This document shows positions 1 through 9,258 of a stretch of DNA of 64,000 nucleotides, one piece after another; positions within the stretch are counted from its first letter, which is position 1, and every line of letters starts with the position of its first letter. The notes beneath the pieces are model-generated. The model searched no databases, had not been told where the DNA came from, and saw nothing but the letters and a program-made list of their open reading frames with translations. Position numbers and translations under genes: made by a program. Source of the DNA: Glycomyces sambucus (GTDB lineage Bacteria > Actinomycetota > Actinomycetes > Mycobacteriales > Micromonosporaceae); contig NZ_FNGF01000005.1 of the NCBI RefSeq assembly GCF_900102815.1, positions 186,001-250,000 of the forward strand, written 5' to 3'.

Positions 1-1
1 G

Positions 2-304
2 AGGGATCTCGACGGCCTCCCGGTGCGCGACGTGGCGCTCCTCGCCCGCGCCGTCCGTGACGAAGGCATCAACATAGGGGTGATCGCCACACCCGGCGCG
101 GCCGCCCAACACGTGGCCGACCTCCTCGTAGATGCTGGTGTCACAAGCATTCTCAACTTCGCGCCGTGCGTGCTCGCCGTCCCGCAGGGGGTGGCGGTCC
201 GCAAGGTGGACCTGGCCGTCGAGCTGCAGATCCTCTCGTTCCATGAGCACCACAAGTCGCTCGGCAGTTCGCACACCCAGATCAACAAGAGACGGGAACG
301 GTGA
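2..304 (+). CDS. rex: Rex redox-sensing repressor, C-terminal part
   Basis: This is the last roughly 100 residues of a Rex-family repressor; the start lies before the window. Rex is a winged-helix protein whose Rossmann domain reads the NADH/NAD+ ratio. Visible landmarks of that domain are INIGVIATPGAAAQHVADLL and LNFAPCVLAVP, and the protein ends with the usual LQILSFHEH region. The stop lies one base before the hemA start. Rex upstream of hemA is the standard actinobacterial order, so this gene is probably cotranscribed with the haem genes. The winged-helix half cannot be inspected here. Confidence 0.9.
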   Translation, partial: RDLDGLPVRDVALLARAVRDEGINIGVIATPGAAAQHVADLLVDAGVTSILNFAPCVLAVPQGVAVRKVDLAVELQILSFHEHHKSLGSSHTQINKRRER

Positions 305-305
305 A

Positions 306-1700
306 GTGAACCTCCTGGTTGTCGGCATCTCGCACCGCAGCGCAGCGGTCGAGACCCTGGAACGCCTCGCGGTCGGCCCCGAGGCCGCCGCCGACCTCGC
401 CCGCGCCCTCCTCCGCGGCGGCGAGATCCGCGAGGCCGTCGTCCTCTCCACCTGCAATCGGGTCGAGGTCTACGCCGTCGCCGCCAGCTTCCACGGCGGG
501 CTCGCCGCCGTCGTCGACGAGCTCCACCGCATCTGGGGCCTCACCGAGATGGAGGCCGACCTCGACTTCGCCTCCTGCGGGTACGTGCGCCACGGCGCCG
601 ACGCCGTCGCCCACGCCTTCCGCGTCGCCGCCGGCCTCGACTCCATGGTCGCCGGCGAGCCGCAGATCCTCGGCCAGCTCCGCGACGCCTACGACACCGC
701 GCGCGAGGCCGACCAGGTCGGGCGCCACCTCCACGAGCTGTTCCAGCAGGCCCTGCGGGTCGGGAAGCGCATCCACGCCGAGACCGACGTCGACGCCGCC
801 GCCCCCTCCATCGTCACCGCCGCCCTCGACCTCGCCGAGCGCGAGCTCGCCCGCGCCGGGTTCCGCAACGGCCTCACCGAGACCCGCGCCGCCGTCGTCG
901 GCGCCGGCTCCATGGGCTCGCTCGCCACCGCCACCCTCGCCCGCGCCGGCGTCGCCTCCCTCGCCGTCGCCAACCGCGACCGAGCCAAGGCCGAGCGCCT
1001 CGCCGCCGTCTGGGACGCCCAGGCCGCCCCCTACGACGACCTCGCCTCCCTCGCCGCCGGCGCCGACCTGCTCGTGTGCGCGACCGCCTCCCCCGAGCCG
1101 GTCCTGCGCGCCGCCCACCTGGCCGGGCGCACCCGCCCCCTCGTCGTCTGCGACCTCGCGCTCCCCAAGGACGTCGCCGAGGAGGTCGCCCTCCTGCCCG
1201 GCGTCACCGTCGTCGACATCGCCCGGATCCAGCGCGCCGACGCCGCCGGGGCCGCCGCCGACACCCTCGCCGAGGTCGAGCGCCTGCTCGACGAGGAGAT
1301 CGCCGCCTACAACGAGAGCCTGCGCGCCGCCGCCGTCACCCCCACCGTCGCCGCCCTGAGGGCCGCCGCCGCGGACATCGTCGACGCCGAGCTCTCCCGC
1401 GTCGCCCGCCGCGGCGACTTCACCGACGACCAGCGCGCCGAGGTCGCCCGCACCGTCCACCGGGTCGTGCAGCGCCTGCTCCACGAGCCCACCGTGCGCG
1501 TGCGCGAGCTCGCCGGCCAGCCCGGCGCGCCCGACTACGCCCGCGCCCTGCGCGACCTGTTCGCCCTCGACACCGCGGCGCTGGCCGCCGCCGAGGGCGA
1601 CCACCTCGCCGAGGCCCTGAAGATCAGCCCCGCGACGGCCCCCGTGGCCGACGTCCTCGCCCCGTCCGCATCAGGAACGACTGCGCCCGCGCAGCCTTGA
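306..1700 (+). CDS. hemA: Glutamyl-tRNA reductase
   Basis: The enzyme reduces glutamyl-tRNA(Glu) to glutamate-1-semialdehyde with NADPH, the first committed step of the C5 tetrapyrrole pathway. The 464-residue protein opens with LLVVGISHRSA and carries the STCNR motif with the nucleophilic cysteine at residue 50. An NADPH-binding GAGSMG loop sits near residue 200, followed by a long C-terminal dimerisation helix region. The GTG at 306 is chosen because it begins the conserved N-terminus; an upstream in-frame extension would overlap rex and has no family similarity. HemC follows after 16 bp, so the gene belongs to a rex-hemA-hemC-hemD-hemB run. Confidence 0.95.
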   Translation: MNLLVVGISHRSAAVETLERLAVGPEAAADLARALLRGGEIREAVVLSTCNRVEVYAVAASFHGGLAAVVDELHRIWGLTEMEADLDFASCGYVRHGADAVAHAFRVAAGLDSMVAGEPQILGQLRDAYDTAREADQVGRHLHELFQQALRVGKRIHAETDVDAAAPSIVTAALDLAERELARAGFRNGLTETRAAVVGAGSMGSLATATLARAGVASLAVANRDRAKAERLAAVWDAQAAPYDDLASLAAGADLLVCATASPEPVLRAAHLAGRTRPLVVCDLALPKDVAEEVALLPGVTVVDIARIQRADAAGAAADTLAEVERLLDEEIAAYNESLRAAAVTPTVAALRAAAADIVDAELSRVARRGDFTDDQRAEVARTVHRVVQRLLHEPTVRVRELAGQPGAPDYARALRDLFALDTAALAAAEGDHLAEALKISPATAPVADVLAPSASGTTAPAQP

Positions 1701-1716
1701 GAAGGGAACGAAGCCC

Positions 1717-2649
1717 GTGATCCGAGTCGGGACCAGGGGATCGAAGCTCGCCCTCGCGCAGAGCGGCATGATCGCGGACGCGATCGCACGCCTGACGGGG
1801 GAGCACGTCGAACTCGTGGAGATCAAGACCACAGGGGACGGGACCACCGTCCCGGTCGCGGAGCTCGGGGTCGGCGTCTTCGTCAACCAGCTCCGCGAAG
1901 CCCTCGACCGCGAGGAGATCGACATCGCGGTCCACTCGTACAAGGACCTGCCCACGGCCCAGCCCGAGCACCTCGTCATCGGCGTCCCGCCGCGCGAGGA
2001 CCCGCGCGACGTCCTCGTCGCCCTCGACGGCCGCACCCTCGCCGACCTGGGGCCCGGCGCCCGCATCGGCACCGGGTCGCCCCGGCGCATCGCCCAGCTG
2101 AACGCCCTCGGGCGCGGCTTCGAGTGCGTGCCGATCCGCGGCAACGTCGACACCCGCATCGGCCGGGTCGGCAAGGACCTCGACGGGGTGATCCTCGCCG
2201 CCGCCGGCCTCAAGCGGGTCGGCCGCCAGGCCGAGGTGACGGAGTACCTGGACCCGTTGGTGATGCTTCCCGCTCCGGCACAAGGGGCGTTGGCGGTCGA
2301 ATGCCGCAAAGCCGACATGACATCTGCGCTGATCTCAAGTAAGCTCAACGACCGGTACTCGCAGGCCGCCGTCGCCGCCGAGCGCGCACTTCTGCAACGA
2401 CTCGAAGCCGGGTGCAGCGCTCCCGTCGCCGCGCTCGCCGACATCGCGGAAGGCGCCGACCCCGGGGAAGTCGACCTGTATCTGCGCGGTGCCGTCGGCT
2501 CCGTCGACGGGGCCGTCGTCGAACGGCTCTCGACCACCGCAACGCTCGCCGACGCGGGCGGCGACGAGCTGGCCGCCCAGGCGGCGGCCGCGGGGAGGTC
2601 GCTCGCCGAGGACCTGCTCGAAGCGGGTGCCGACAAGCTGTTGAAGTAG
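1717..2649 (+). CDS. hemC: Hydroxymethylbilane synthase (porphobilinogen deaminase)
   Basis: The enzyme joins four porphobilinogen molecules into hydroxymethylbilane. The 310-residue protein has the typical N-terminus (IRVGTRGSKLALAQS), the substrate loop DIAVHSYKDLP and the LEAGCSAPVAAL motif, whose cysteine at residue 233 holds the dipyrromethane cofactor. The GTG start is preceded by a purine-rich GAAGGGAACGAA. It lies between hemA and hemD, and the product passes directly to the uroporphyrinogen-III synthase encoded next. Length and motifs are normal for the family. Confidence 0.95.
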   Translation: MIRVGTRGSKLALAQSGMIADAIARLTGEHVELVEIKTTGDGTTVPVAELGVGVFVNQLREALDREEIDIAVHSYKDLPTAQPEHLVIGVPPREDPRDVLVALDGRTLADLGPGARIGTGSPRRIAQLNALGRGFECVPIRGNVDTRIGRVGKDLDGVILAAAGLKRVGRQAEVTEYLDPLVMLPAPAQGALAVECRKADMTSALISSKLNDRYSQAAVAAERALLQRLEAGCSAPVAALADIAEGADPGEVDLYLRGAVGSVDGAVVERLSTTATLADAGGDELAAQAAAAGRSLAEDLLEAGADKLLK

Positions 2650-2683
2650 ATGCCGAGCTCAGACGATTGTTGATGGAGAGAAC

Positions 2684-4264
2684 ATGACCAGTGCCCGTAA
2701 GCCGGTGGGCCGCGTGCGTTTCGTCGGGACCGGCCCAGGCGACCCGGGACTGCTGACCAAGCGCGCCCTCGACGCGATCCGCGAGGCCGACCGCGTCTAC
2801 TACGACCGGTCGCTGCCGCAGTCGCTCATCGAGGCGGCCAAGGAGATCAACGGCGACGACACGCGGCTCCGGCTCATCGAGTCCTCCCCGAGCGACCAGG
2901 GCAAGCTCATGGCCGCCGCCGCGCGCGAGGGCGAGAACATCGCCCGCCTCGTCGTCGGCGACGCCTACCCCAACCGCCTCGCGAAGGCCGAGATCAAGGC
3001 CGCCTCCGCCGAGCAGGCCCGCTTCGAGGTCATCCCCGGCATGAGCCACGCGCAGGCCGTCGCGGTCTACGCCGGCATGCCCCCCGGGGAGATCCGCACC
3101 GTCATCGACATCGACGACATCGCCTCCGTCGAGCCGCTGGTCATCGCCGACGCCATCAAGCGCGGCTCCCTCACCGTCACCGCCGACGTCTCCGACCTCT
3201 CCTCCCTGCGCGACATCCTCCTCGCGGGCGGCGTCTCCGGCGAGACCGCCGTGGCCGTCACCGGCGACGCGACCGGCGAGACCGAGTACACGACCACCTC
3301 CTCGGTGGACACGTTCGTGGAGGCCGCGCTCGGCTACGCCGGGCAGGTCGTCCTCACCATCGGCCCCGGCGTCGACGACCGCCACGAGCTCGCCTGGTGG
3401 GAGGGCCGCCCGCTCTACGGCTGGAAGGTCCTCATCCCGCGCACCAAGGAGCAGGCCGGCGTCATGTCCGAGCGCCTGCGCGCCTACGGCGCCATCCCGT
3501 GCGAGGTCCCGACCATCGCCGTCGAGCCGCCCCGCACGCCCGCCCAGATGGAGCGGGCCATCAAGGGCCTCGTCGACGGCCGCTACGCGTGGATCGTCTT
3601 CACCAGCCAGAACTCGGTGAAGGCCATCTGGGAGAAGTTCAAGGAGCACGGCCTCGACGCCCGCGCGTTCGGCGGCCTGCGCATCGCCTGCATCGGCGAG
3701 GCCACCGCGAACGCGGTGCGCGAGTTCGGCATCGAGCCCGAACTCCTCCCCACCGGGCAGCAGTCCTCCGAGGGGCTCCTCGAGGTCTTCCCGCCCCACG
3801 ACCCGATCCTCGACATGGTCGGCCGGGTGCTCCTGCCCCGCGCCGACATCGCCACCGAGACGCTCGTCCAGGGCCTCTCCGAGCGCGGCTGGGAGGTCGA
3901 CGACGTCACCGCCTACCGGACCGTGCGCGCCTCGCCGCCCGCCGCCGACATCCGCGACGCCATCAAGTCCGGCGGGTTCGACGCGGTCCTGTTCACCTCG
4001 TCCTCCACGGTGCGCAACCTCGTCGGCATCGCCGGCAAGCCGCACCAGCGCACCGTCGTCGCGTGCATCGGCCCGGCCACCGCGGACACCGCGACCGAGT
4101 TCGGCCTGCGCGTGGACGCCAAGCCCGAGAACGCCTCGGTGCCCGACCTCATCGAGGCGCTCGCCGAGTACGCCACGGAGCTCAAGCAGCGCCTGGCCGA
4201 GGGCCCGATCAAGACCCGCCGCGGCCAGAAGGTCCAGGGCCCCACGGCCCTGAGGTTCCGCTAG
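2684..4264 (+). CDS. hemD: CobA-like/HemD fusion: uroporphyrinogen-III synthase
   Basis: This is a two-domain protein of 526 residues. Residues 1-240 resemble the SAM-dependent uroporphyrinogen-III methyltransferase fold ([20 protein letters not shown] at the N-terminus). Residues 245-510 are the HemD domain that cyclises hydroxymethylbilane to uroporphyrinogen III ([43 protein letters not shown]). The fusion is usual in actinobacteria. In the methyltransferase part the GDPFVFGRGGEE loop of active enzymes is replaced by [14 protein letters not shown], so its methylating activity is doubtful. The ATG at 2684 lies 34 bp after hemC, with a GGAGAGAAC ribosome site. Confidence 0.9.
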   Translation: MTSARKPVGRVRFVGTGPGDPGLLTKRALDAIREADRVYYDRSLPQSLIEAAKEINGDDTRLRLIESSPSDQGKLMAAAAREGENIARLVVGDAYPNRLAKAEIKAASAEQARFEVIPGMSHAQAVAVYAGMPPGEIRTVIDIDDIASVEPLVIADAIKRGSLTVTADVSDLSSLRDILLAGGVSGETAVAVTGDATGETEYTTTSSVDTFVEAALGYAGQVVLTIGPGVDDRHELAWWEGRPLYGWKVLIPRTKEQAGVMSERLRAYGAIPCEVPTIAVEPPRTPAQMERAIKGLVDGRYAWIVFTSQNSVKAIWEKFKEHGLDARAFGGLRIACIGEATANAVREFGIEPELLPTGQQSSEGLLEVFPPHDPILDMVGRVLLPRADIATETLVQGLSERGWEVDDVTAYRTVRASPPAADIRDAIKSGGFDAVLFTSSSTVRNLVGIAGKPHQRTVVACIGPATADTATEFGLRVDAKPENASVPDLIEALAEYATELKQRLAEGPIKTRRGQKVQGPTALRFR

Positions 4265-4296
4265 AGCGTCGTTACACGAGAAGGGAAGTGGCCGCA

Positions 4297-5283
4297 GTGC
4301 CGCACAGCTCCGAATACCCCGTCATCCGGCCCCGGAGGCTGCGCCGCACTGCGGCCCTTCGCCGTCTCGTCGCCGAGACCCGCGTCCACCCGAGCGACCT
4401 CGTCCTCCCCCTGTTCGTCAAGGAGGGCTTGAGCGAGCCCGTCGAGATCGCCACCATGCCGGGCGTCTACCAGCACACCGTCGACTCCGCGCGCAAGATC
4501 GCCGTCGAGGCCGCCCGCGCCGGACTCGGCGGGCTCATGCCGTTCGGCGTCCCCGCCGTGCGCGACGCCGTCGGCTCCGGCGCGACCGACCCCGACGGGA
4601 TCCTCAACCGCACCACCCGCGCCATCCGCGAAGAGGTCGGCGACGACCTCGTGGTCATCCCCGACCTGTGCCTCGACGAGTTCACCGACCACGGCCACTG
4701 CGGCGTCCTGCGCGCGGACGGCTCGGTCGACAACGACGCCACCCTCGACCGCTACGCCGAGATGGGCCTGGCCCTCGCCGACGCCGGCGCCGACCTCCTC
4801 GGCGCCTCCGGGATGATGGACGGCCAGATCGGCTTCGTCCGCGCCGCCCTCGACGGGGCCGGGCGCACCGACACCGGCCTGCTCGCCTACGCCGCCAAGT
4901 ACGCCAGCGCCTTCTACGGGCCGTTCCGCGACGCCGTCGAGTCCCAGCTCCAGGGCGACCGCCGCACCTACCAGCAGGACACCGCGAACGCCACCGAGGC
5001 GCTGCTGGAGATCGACCTCGACATCGAGCAGGGCGCCGACATCGTCATGGTCAAGCCCGCGCTCCCGTACCTCGACGTGGTCCGCGCCGCCGCCGAACGG
5101 TCCCCCGTTCCCGTCGCGGCCTACCACATCTCGGGGGAGTACGCGCAGCTCATGGCCGCCGCCGAACGCGGCTGGATCGACCGCGACGCCGCGATCCTGG
5201 AGTCCCTGACGAGCATCAAGCGCGCCGGCGCGGGGATCATCGCGACCTACACGGCCCTCGACGCGGCCGCGCTGCTCCGCTAG
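4297..5283 (+). CDS. hemB: Delta-aminolevulinic acid dehydratase (porphobilinogen synthase)
   Basis: The enzyme condenses two 5-aminolevulinate molecules to porphobilinogen. The 328-residue protein keeps both Schiff-base lysines, K201 in [11 protein letters not shown] and K253 in [12 protein letters not shown]. The metal site reads [16 protein letters not shown], with C125, D127 and C135: two of the three zinc cysteines are kept and the middle one is Asp, as in magnesium-type enzymes. The GTG at 4297 is chosen over the GTG at 4288 because the GAAGGGAA ribosome site sits about 9 nt before it and would touch the earlier one. It is the last gene of the hem cluster. Confidence 0.93.
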   Translation: MPHSSEYPVIRPRRLRRTAALRRLVAETRVHPSDLVLPLFVKEGLSEPVEIATMPGVYQHTVDSARKIAVEAARAGLGGLMPFGVPAVRDAVGSGATDPDGILNRTTRAIREEVGDDLVVIPDLCLDEFTDHGHCGVLRADGSVDNDATLDRYAEMGLALADAGADLLGASGMMDGQIGFVRAALDGAGRTDTGLLAYAAKYASAFYGPFRDAVESQLQGDRRTYQQDTANATEALLEIDLDIEQGADIVMVKPALPYLDVVRAAAERSPVPVAAYHISGEYAQLMAAAERGWIDRDAAILESLTSIKRAGAGIIATYTALDAAALLR

Positions 5284-5287
5284 ATGA

Positions 5288-5322
5288 TGCCATTTTGCAT
5301 TCTGTGCTGCTAAAATGCATAC
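5288..5322 (+). promoter_or_regulatory. AT-rich vapBC promoter with inverted repeat, probably leaderless
   Basis: A -10-like TAAAAT (5311-5316) lies 6 nt before the antitoxin ATG, so transcription may begin at the start codon. CATTTT (5291-5296) and AAAATG (5312-5317) form an inverted repeat overlapping the promoter, a plausible antitoxin operator. No clear -35 is visible. Confidence 0.5.
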
Positions 5323-5562
5323 ATGAGTGAGACGAGTATGACCATCAGGCATGTGCCTGAGGAGTGGCGGGATGAACTCGCCGCGCGTGCGGCTCGGCAG
5401 CGGCAGTCGTTGCAGGAGTTCATGCTCAGCCAGCTTGAAGACATCGTTGCCCGTCCGCCGCTCGACGTGGTGGTCGAGCGGGCCCGTGAGCGCGTCCGTG
5501 CTTCGAGTTCGAGTGTCACCAGCGAGAACATCCTTGAGTCCCGAGATGCGGATCGTCGATGA
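5323..5562 (+). CDS. vapB: VapB/FitA-like ribbon-helix-helix antitoxin
   Basis: A 79-residue protein with an N-terminal ribbon-helix-helix (SMTIRHVPEEWRDELAARAA followed by RQRQSLQEFMLSQL), as in FitA-type antitoxins, and a charged C-terminal tail that would wrap the toxin. It overlaps the toxin gene by 4 bp, so translation is probably coupled. The ATG at 5338 (MTIRHVPEE) is an alternative start preceded by GAGTGAGACGAG; the ATG at 5323 fits a leaderless transcript. It probably neutralises VapC and represses its own promoter through the inverted repeat just upstream. Confidence 0.85.
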   Translation: MSETSMTIRHVPEEWRDELAARAARQRQSLQEFMLSQLEDIVARPPLDVVVERARERVRASSSSVTSENILESRDADRR

Positions 5563-5972
5563 CCGACGACGCAACGCTCGTCGTCGACTCCTCCGCGCTC
5601 GTTGAACTGCTCATTGAACCGGGTGAGCGCGGCGAATGGGTGGCGAAGCAGGTCCTGGGAAAGCGATTGTTCGCCCCGGAGCTGCTGCATTACGAGACCG
5701 CGAACATTCTGCGCCGCGAGGAGCGCAGGGGGTCGATCGACAGTACTGCGGCTGCCATGGCGTATCGCGACCTCCTCGACATGGACATCCACCTTGAACC
5801 GTTCTCGGTGCTGGCCAACAGGGTGTGGGAAATGCGCGGCAGTATTACCGCCTATGACGCCGCGTACGTCGCGGTGGCCGAGTGGCGGAACGCGCCGCTG
5901 CTGACCGCCGACGACAGGCTCGTCGGCAGCAATGGCGGACGGTGCCGATTCCTCGGTGTTCCCCGGTTCTAG
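5559..5972 (+). CDS. vapC: VapC-like PIN-domain ribonuclease toxin
   Basis: A 137-residue PIN-domain protein. The expected acidic metal ligands are visible: D10 in LVVDSSALVEL, E46 in HYETANILRRE, D100 in ITAYDAAYVAVAE and D118/D119 in LLTADDRL. VapC toxins are magnesium-dependent endoribonucleases, many of which cut tRNA or rRNA. The gene overlaps the antitoxin by 4 bp. Its last 128 bp also overlap, on the opposite strand, the 3' end of the murB reading frame. Its base use is less GC-extreme than its neighbours, which fits acquisition by transfer. Confidence 0.88.
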   Translation: MTDDATLVVDSSALVELLIEPGERGEWVAKQVLGKRLFAPELLHYETANILRREERRGSIDSTAAAMAYRDLLDMDIHLEPFSVLANRVWEMRGSITAYDAAYVAVAEWRNAPLLTADDRLVGSNGGRCRFLGVPRF

Positions 5973-7041
5973 AGCGTTCAGATAAAGGTCTAGAAGGCGG
6001 TTGGCGAGTGACGTCGACCATGACCGGTTCGGGGTGCAGGCGCACTCCGAACTTCTCCTCCACGGTGTCGGCCACCTCGCCTGCGAGCGCGAGGAGTTCG
6101 GCCGTGGTGGCGCCACCCCGGTTGGTCAGGGCGAGGGTGTGCTTGGTGGAGAGGCCGACACGGCCCTTGCGGTAGCCCTTCTCGAAGCCCGCGGCGCCGA
6201 TGAGCCAGGCCGCGGAGATCTTCACGCCCCCGTCGGTCTCCCAGTGCGGCGGCTCGCCTCCCGCGCGCTCGGCGACCTCGTGGAAGACCGCCTGATCGAC
6301 GACCGGGTTGGTGAAGAAGGAACCGGCGCTCCACGTGTCGTGGTCGCCCTCGTCCAAGACCATGCCCTTGCCCCGCCGCAGCTCGACCACCGCGTCGCGC
6401 ACCTCGGCGAGCGGCGCGCGCTCGCCCACGTCCACCCCCAGGCGCTTCGCCAGCTCCGCGTACGCGACCGGCCCCGACAGCGCCGACTCCTCCAGGCGGA
6501 AGTCCACACTCAGCACCAGGTACCGGTCCGAGTGCTTGAACACGCTGTGCCGGTAGGCGAACCCGCATTCGGCCGGGGACCGGTCGCGGACCTCGTCGGC
6601 CTCGCGGTCCCACACCCGGACCGCCGCGATCGTCTGCGCGACCTCCTGGCCGTAGGCGCCCACGTTCTGGATCGGCGTCGCCCCGGCCGAACCCGGGATG
6701 CCGCTGAGGCATTCCACGCCCGAGCGCCCGTTCGCCACGGTCCACGCGACGAACCCGTCCCAGTCCTGGCCGGCCTGCACCCGCACCACGTCGCCGGTCC
6801 GCTCGATCCCGCCCCCGCGCAGGAGCACGACCGTGCCGTCGAAACCCGCGTCGCCGACCACCACGTTCGAGCCCCCCGCGAGGACCAGCGTCGGGCCCTC
6901 GGCCGCGCGCAGCACCGCGACCGCCTCCTCCGAGGAGCCGACCTCGACGAGCTCGCGGGCGGGCCCGCCCAGACGCAGGGTCGTGTACGCGCTGAGGAGA
7001 TTCCGATCGGTCCCGCGAGGCGTTGGACTGGCGTGTGTCAC
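5845..7041 (-). CDS. murB: UDP-N-acetylenolpyruvoylglucosamine reductase with extended tail
   Basis: The enzyme is a FAD flavoprotein that reduces the enolpyruvyl group to give UDP-N-acetylmuramic acid for peptidoglycan. FAD-binding segments are TTLRLGGPARELVEV and VLAGGSNVVVGDAGFDG; GIPGSAGATPIQNVGAYGQEV and the SAGSFFTNPVV region follow. The normal fold ends at LHPEPVMVDV (about residue 345). The frame then runs about 50 residues further through Arg-rich sequence (SERSRTGEHRG onward) that is the antisense of vapC, so the original stop seems to have been lost. The GTG at 7041 has no ribosome site but a TAGGCT hexamer 7 nt upstream, suggesting a leaderless message. Confidence 0.9.
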   Translation of the reverse strand: MTHASPTPRGTDRNLLSAYTTLRLGGPARELVEVGSSEEAVAVLRAAEGPTLVLAGGSNVVVGDAGFDGTVVLLRGGGIERTGDVVRVQAGQDWDGFVAWTVANGRSGVECLSGIPGSAGATPIQNVGAYGQEVAQTIAAVRVWDREADEVRDRSPAECGFAYRHSVFKHSDRYLVLSVDFRLEESALSGPVAYAELAKRLGVDVGERAPLAEVRDAVVELRRGKGMVLDEGDHDTWSAGSFFTNPVVDQAVFHEVAERAGGEPPHWETDGGVKISAAWLIGAAGFEKGYRKGRVGLSTKHTLALTNRGGATTAELLALAGEVADTVEEKFGVRLHPEPVMVDVTRQPPSRPLSERSRTGEHRGIGTVRHCCRRACRRRSAAARSATRPPRRTRRHRR

Positions 7042-7088
7042 GCCCGAAAGCCTAGACTTTTCGCAGGCTACGAGGAACGGCGGTCACC
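7042..7088. promoter_or_regulatory. Divergent promoter region murB / MDMPI-like gene
   Basis: In this 47-bp gap the minus strand carries TAGGCT (7049-7054), 7 nt before the murB GTG. The plus strand carries TAGACT (7053-7058) and a GAGGAA ribosome site (7072-7077) for the rightward gene. The two -10-like elements overlap, so the promoters may compete. Confidence 0.4.
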
Positions 7089-7835
7089 ATGGCTAAGCTG
7101 CGCATCACCGACTACCTCACCGAACTGAAGACGGAGGCCGCCGGCCTGCGCTCGGTGTGCGAACCCGGGATGCTCGACCGCGTCGCGCCCTCCCGCCCCG
7201 ACACCACCGTCGCCGGCATCCTCCTCGAACTCGCGCGCCTGTACCGCTGGACCGTGGACGCCCTGTTCGCCGCCCCCGCCGAGGACCGCGACGTCCCCCA
7301 GCCGCCACCGGTCACCGCGGCCGGCCCGGCCGTCCTCGACGCCTACGACCAGTCCCTCGCCGCCGTCCTCGACGCCGTCGAGGCCCGCGGCCCCGAGTCG
7401 CCCGCGTGGACGTGGGCGCCCGTGGAGTGGCGGGCCGAGTTCTGGCACCGCCGCGTCGCCGTCGCCACCGGGCTGGCCCGCTGGGACCTCCAGATGGCCG
7501 TCGGCGCCACCGCGCCCGTCCCGGTCGCGCTGGCCGCCGAGACCGTGACCGAGGCGTTCGAGGCGTTCATCCCCGTCGGGGCCCGGCGCGGGGCGCACCC
7601 GGACGCGAACGGGCTCGTGCAGCTGTTCGCGCAGGACGCCGACACGACCTGGTTCGTGCGCCTGCGCGAGGGCCGGGTCGCGCTCCTGGACCAGCCGGAC
7701 GCCCGCACCGAGCTCCAGGCCCGCGCGGCCGGGTCGGCCTCGGACATCGCGCTGGCGCTGTGGGGGCGGCTGCCGTTCGGGATCTGCGACGTCGTGGGGG
7801 ACGAGCGCCTGCTCCAGGCCCTGCGGGTCGAGTAA
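7089..7835 (+). CDS. DinB/mycothiol maleylpyruvate isomerase-like protein, degenerate
   Basis: A 248-residue protein with the two-part layout of MDMPI-family proteins: an N-terminal four-helix DinB-like domain and a C-terminal domain (DTTWFVRLREGRVALL to ASDIALALWGRLPF). Family members bind a metal through one His in a VAHL-type motif and an HExxxHR motif. Here these places read GILLELARLYRW and RRVAVATGLARWD, so the ligands appear to be lost and a catalytic role is doubtful. It is divergent from murB and has a GAGGAA ribosome site 12 nt before the ATG. I infer a mycothiol-related or purely structural role only from the fold. Confidence 0.6.
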   Translation: MAKLRITDYLTELKTEAAGLRSVCEPGMLDRVAPSRPDTTVAGILLELARLYRWTVDALFAAPAEDRDVPQPPPVTAAGPAVLDAYDQSLAAVLDAVEARGPESPAWTWAPVEWRAEFWHRRVAVATGLARWDLQMAVGATAPVPVALAAETVTEAFEAFIPVGARRGAHPDANGLVQLFAQDADTTWFVRLREGRVALLDQPDARTELQARAAGSASDIALALWGRLPFGICDVVGDERLLQALRVE

Positions 7836-7883
7836 CGGTTCGGTAAAGCCCCCAGGGAAATCGGACAAACGTTCGGGGGCGAC

Positions 7884-7913
7884 TTGGCAAAGGCTTCCCC
7901 CCGAGGCTAGGCT
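7884..7913 (+). promoter_or_regulatory. msiK promoter
   Basis: TTGGCA (7884-7889) and TAGGCT (7908-7913) are separated by 18 nt, a good housekeeping sigma-type promoter. Transcription from about 7920 would give a leader of roughly 130 nt before msiK. Confidence 0.55.
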
Positions 7914-7919
7914 CACACT

Positions 7920-8045
7920 GCGCTCCCCGGTGCCCGCACCGCGCAGCGCGCGTCCCGGCGCGGGGGCACCCATGGTGATCCCGTGCCAGGGCGGACAACC
8001 GCCTTTTACCACGGATCGTCTGGCACGTGCCTGCCAGTGAAAGGG
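7920..8045 (+). ncRNA. msiK-type structured mRNA leader
   Basis: The leader of the ABC ATPase gene folds into two clear hairpins. The first is closed by GGTGCCC (7929-7935) with GGGCACC (7964-7970). The second is closed by CGTGCCAG (7982-7989) with CTGGCACG (8020-8027) and encloses a GGCGG/CCGCC stem (7990-8003). A candidate cis-regulatory RNA named the msiK motif has been described upstream of msiK in actinobacteria; position and gene context match it. I assign it by context and structure, without a covariance search. Confidence 0.55.
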
Positions 8046-8051
8046 AACATC

Positions 8052-9146
<1,095 letters not shown>

Positions 9147-9182
9147 CACGGACCCCCGTCCGGGGGCATTCGGACGAACGGA

Positions 9183-9211
9183 GGGCCGCGCACTGGCTGC
9201 GCGGCCCTTTT
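9183..9211 (+). terminator. Rho-independent terminator after msiK
   Basis: A perfect 10-bp stem, GGGCCGCGCA with TGCGCGGCCC around a 5-nt loop, is followed by TTTT. Confidence 0.8.
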
Positions 9212-9258
9212 CGCTGCCCGTAACGCGAAGGCAACCCTGCGGGAGCTACCGTAGTCGT

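Noticed and set aside
282..1604. Long open frame on the minus strand opposite hemA (also opposite clpC at 13670-16069 and others)
   Set aside because: These frames are a by-product of very high GC content and third-position bias. Their translations are repetitive Gly/Ala/Asp/Glu strings with no family features, and a well-supported gene lies on the other strand.
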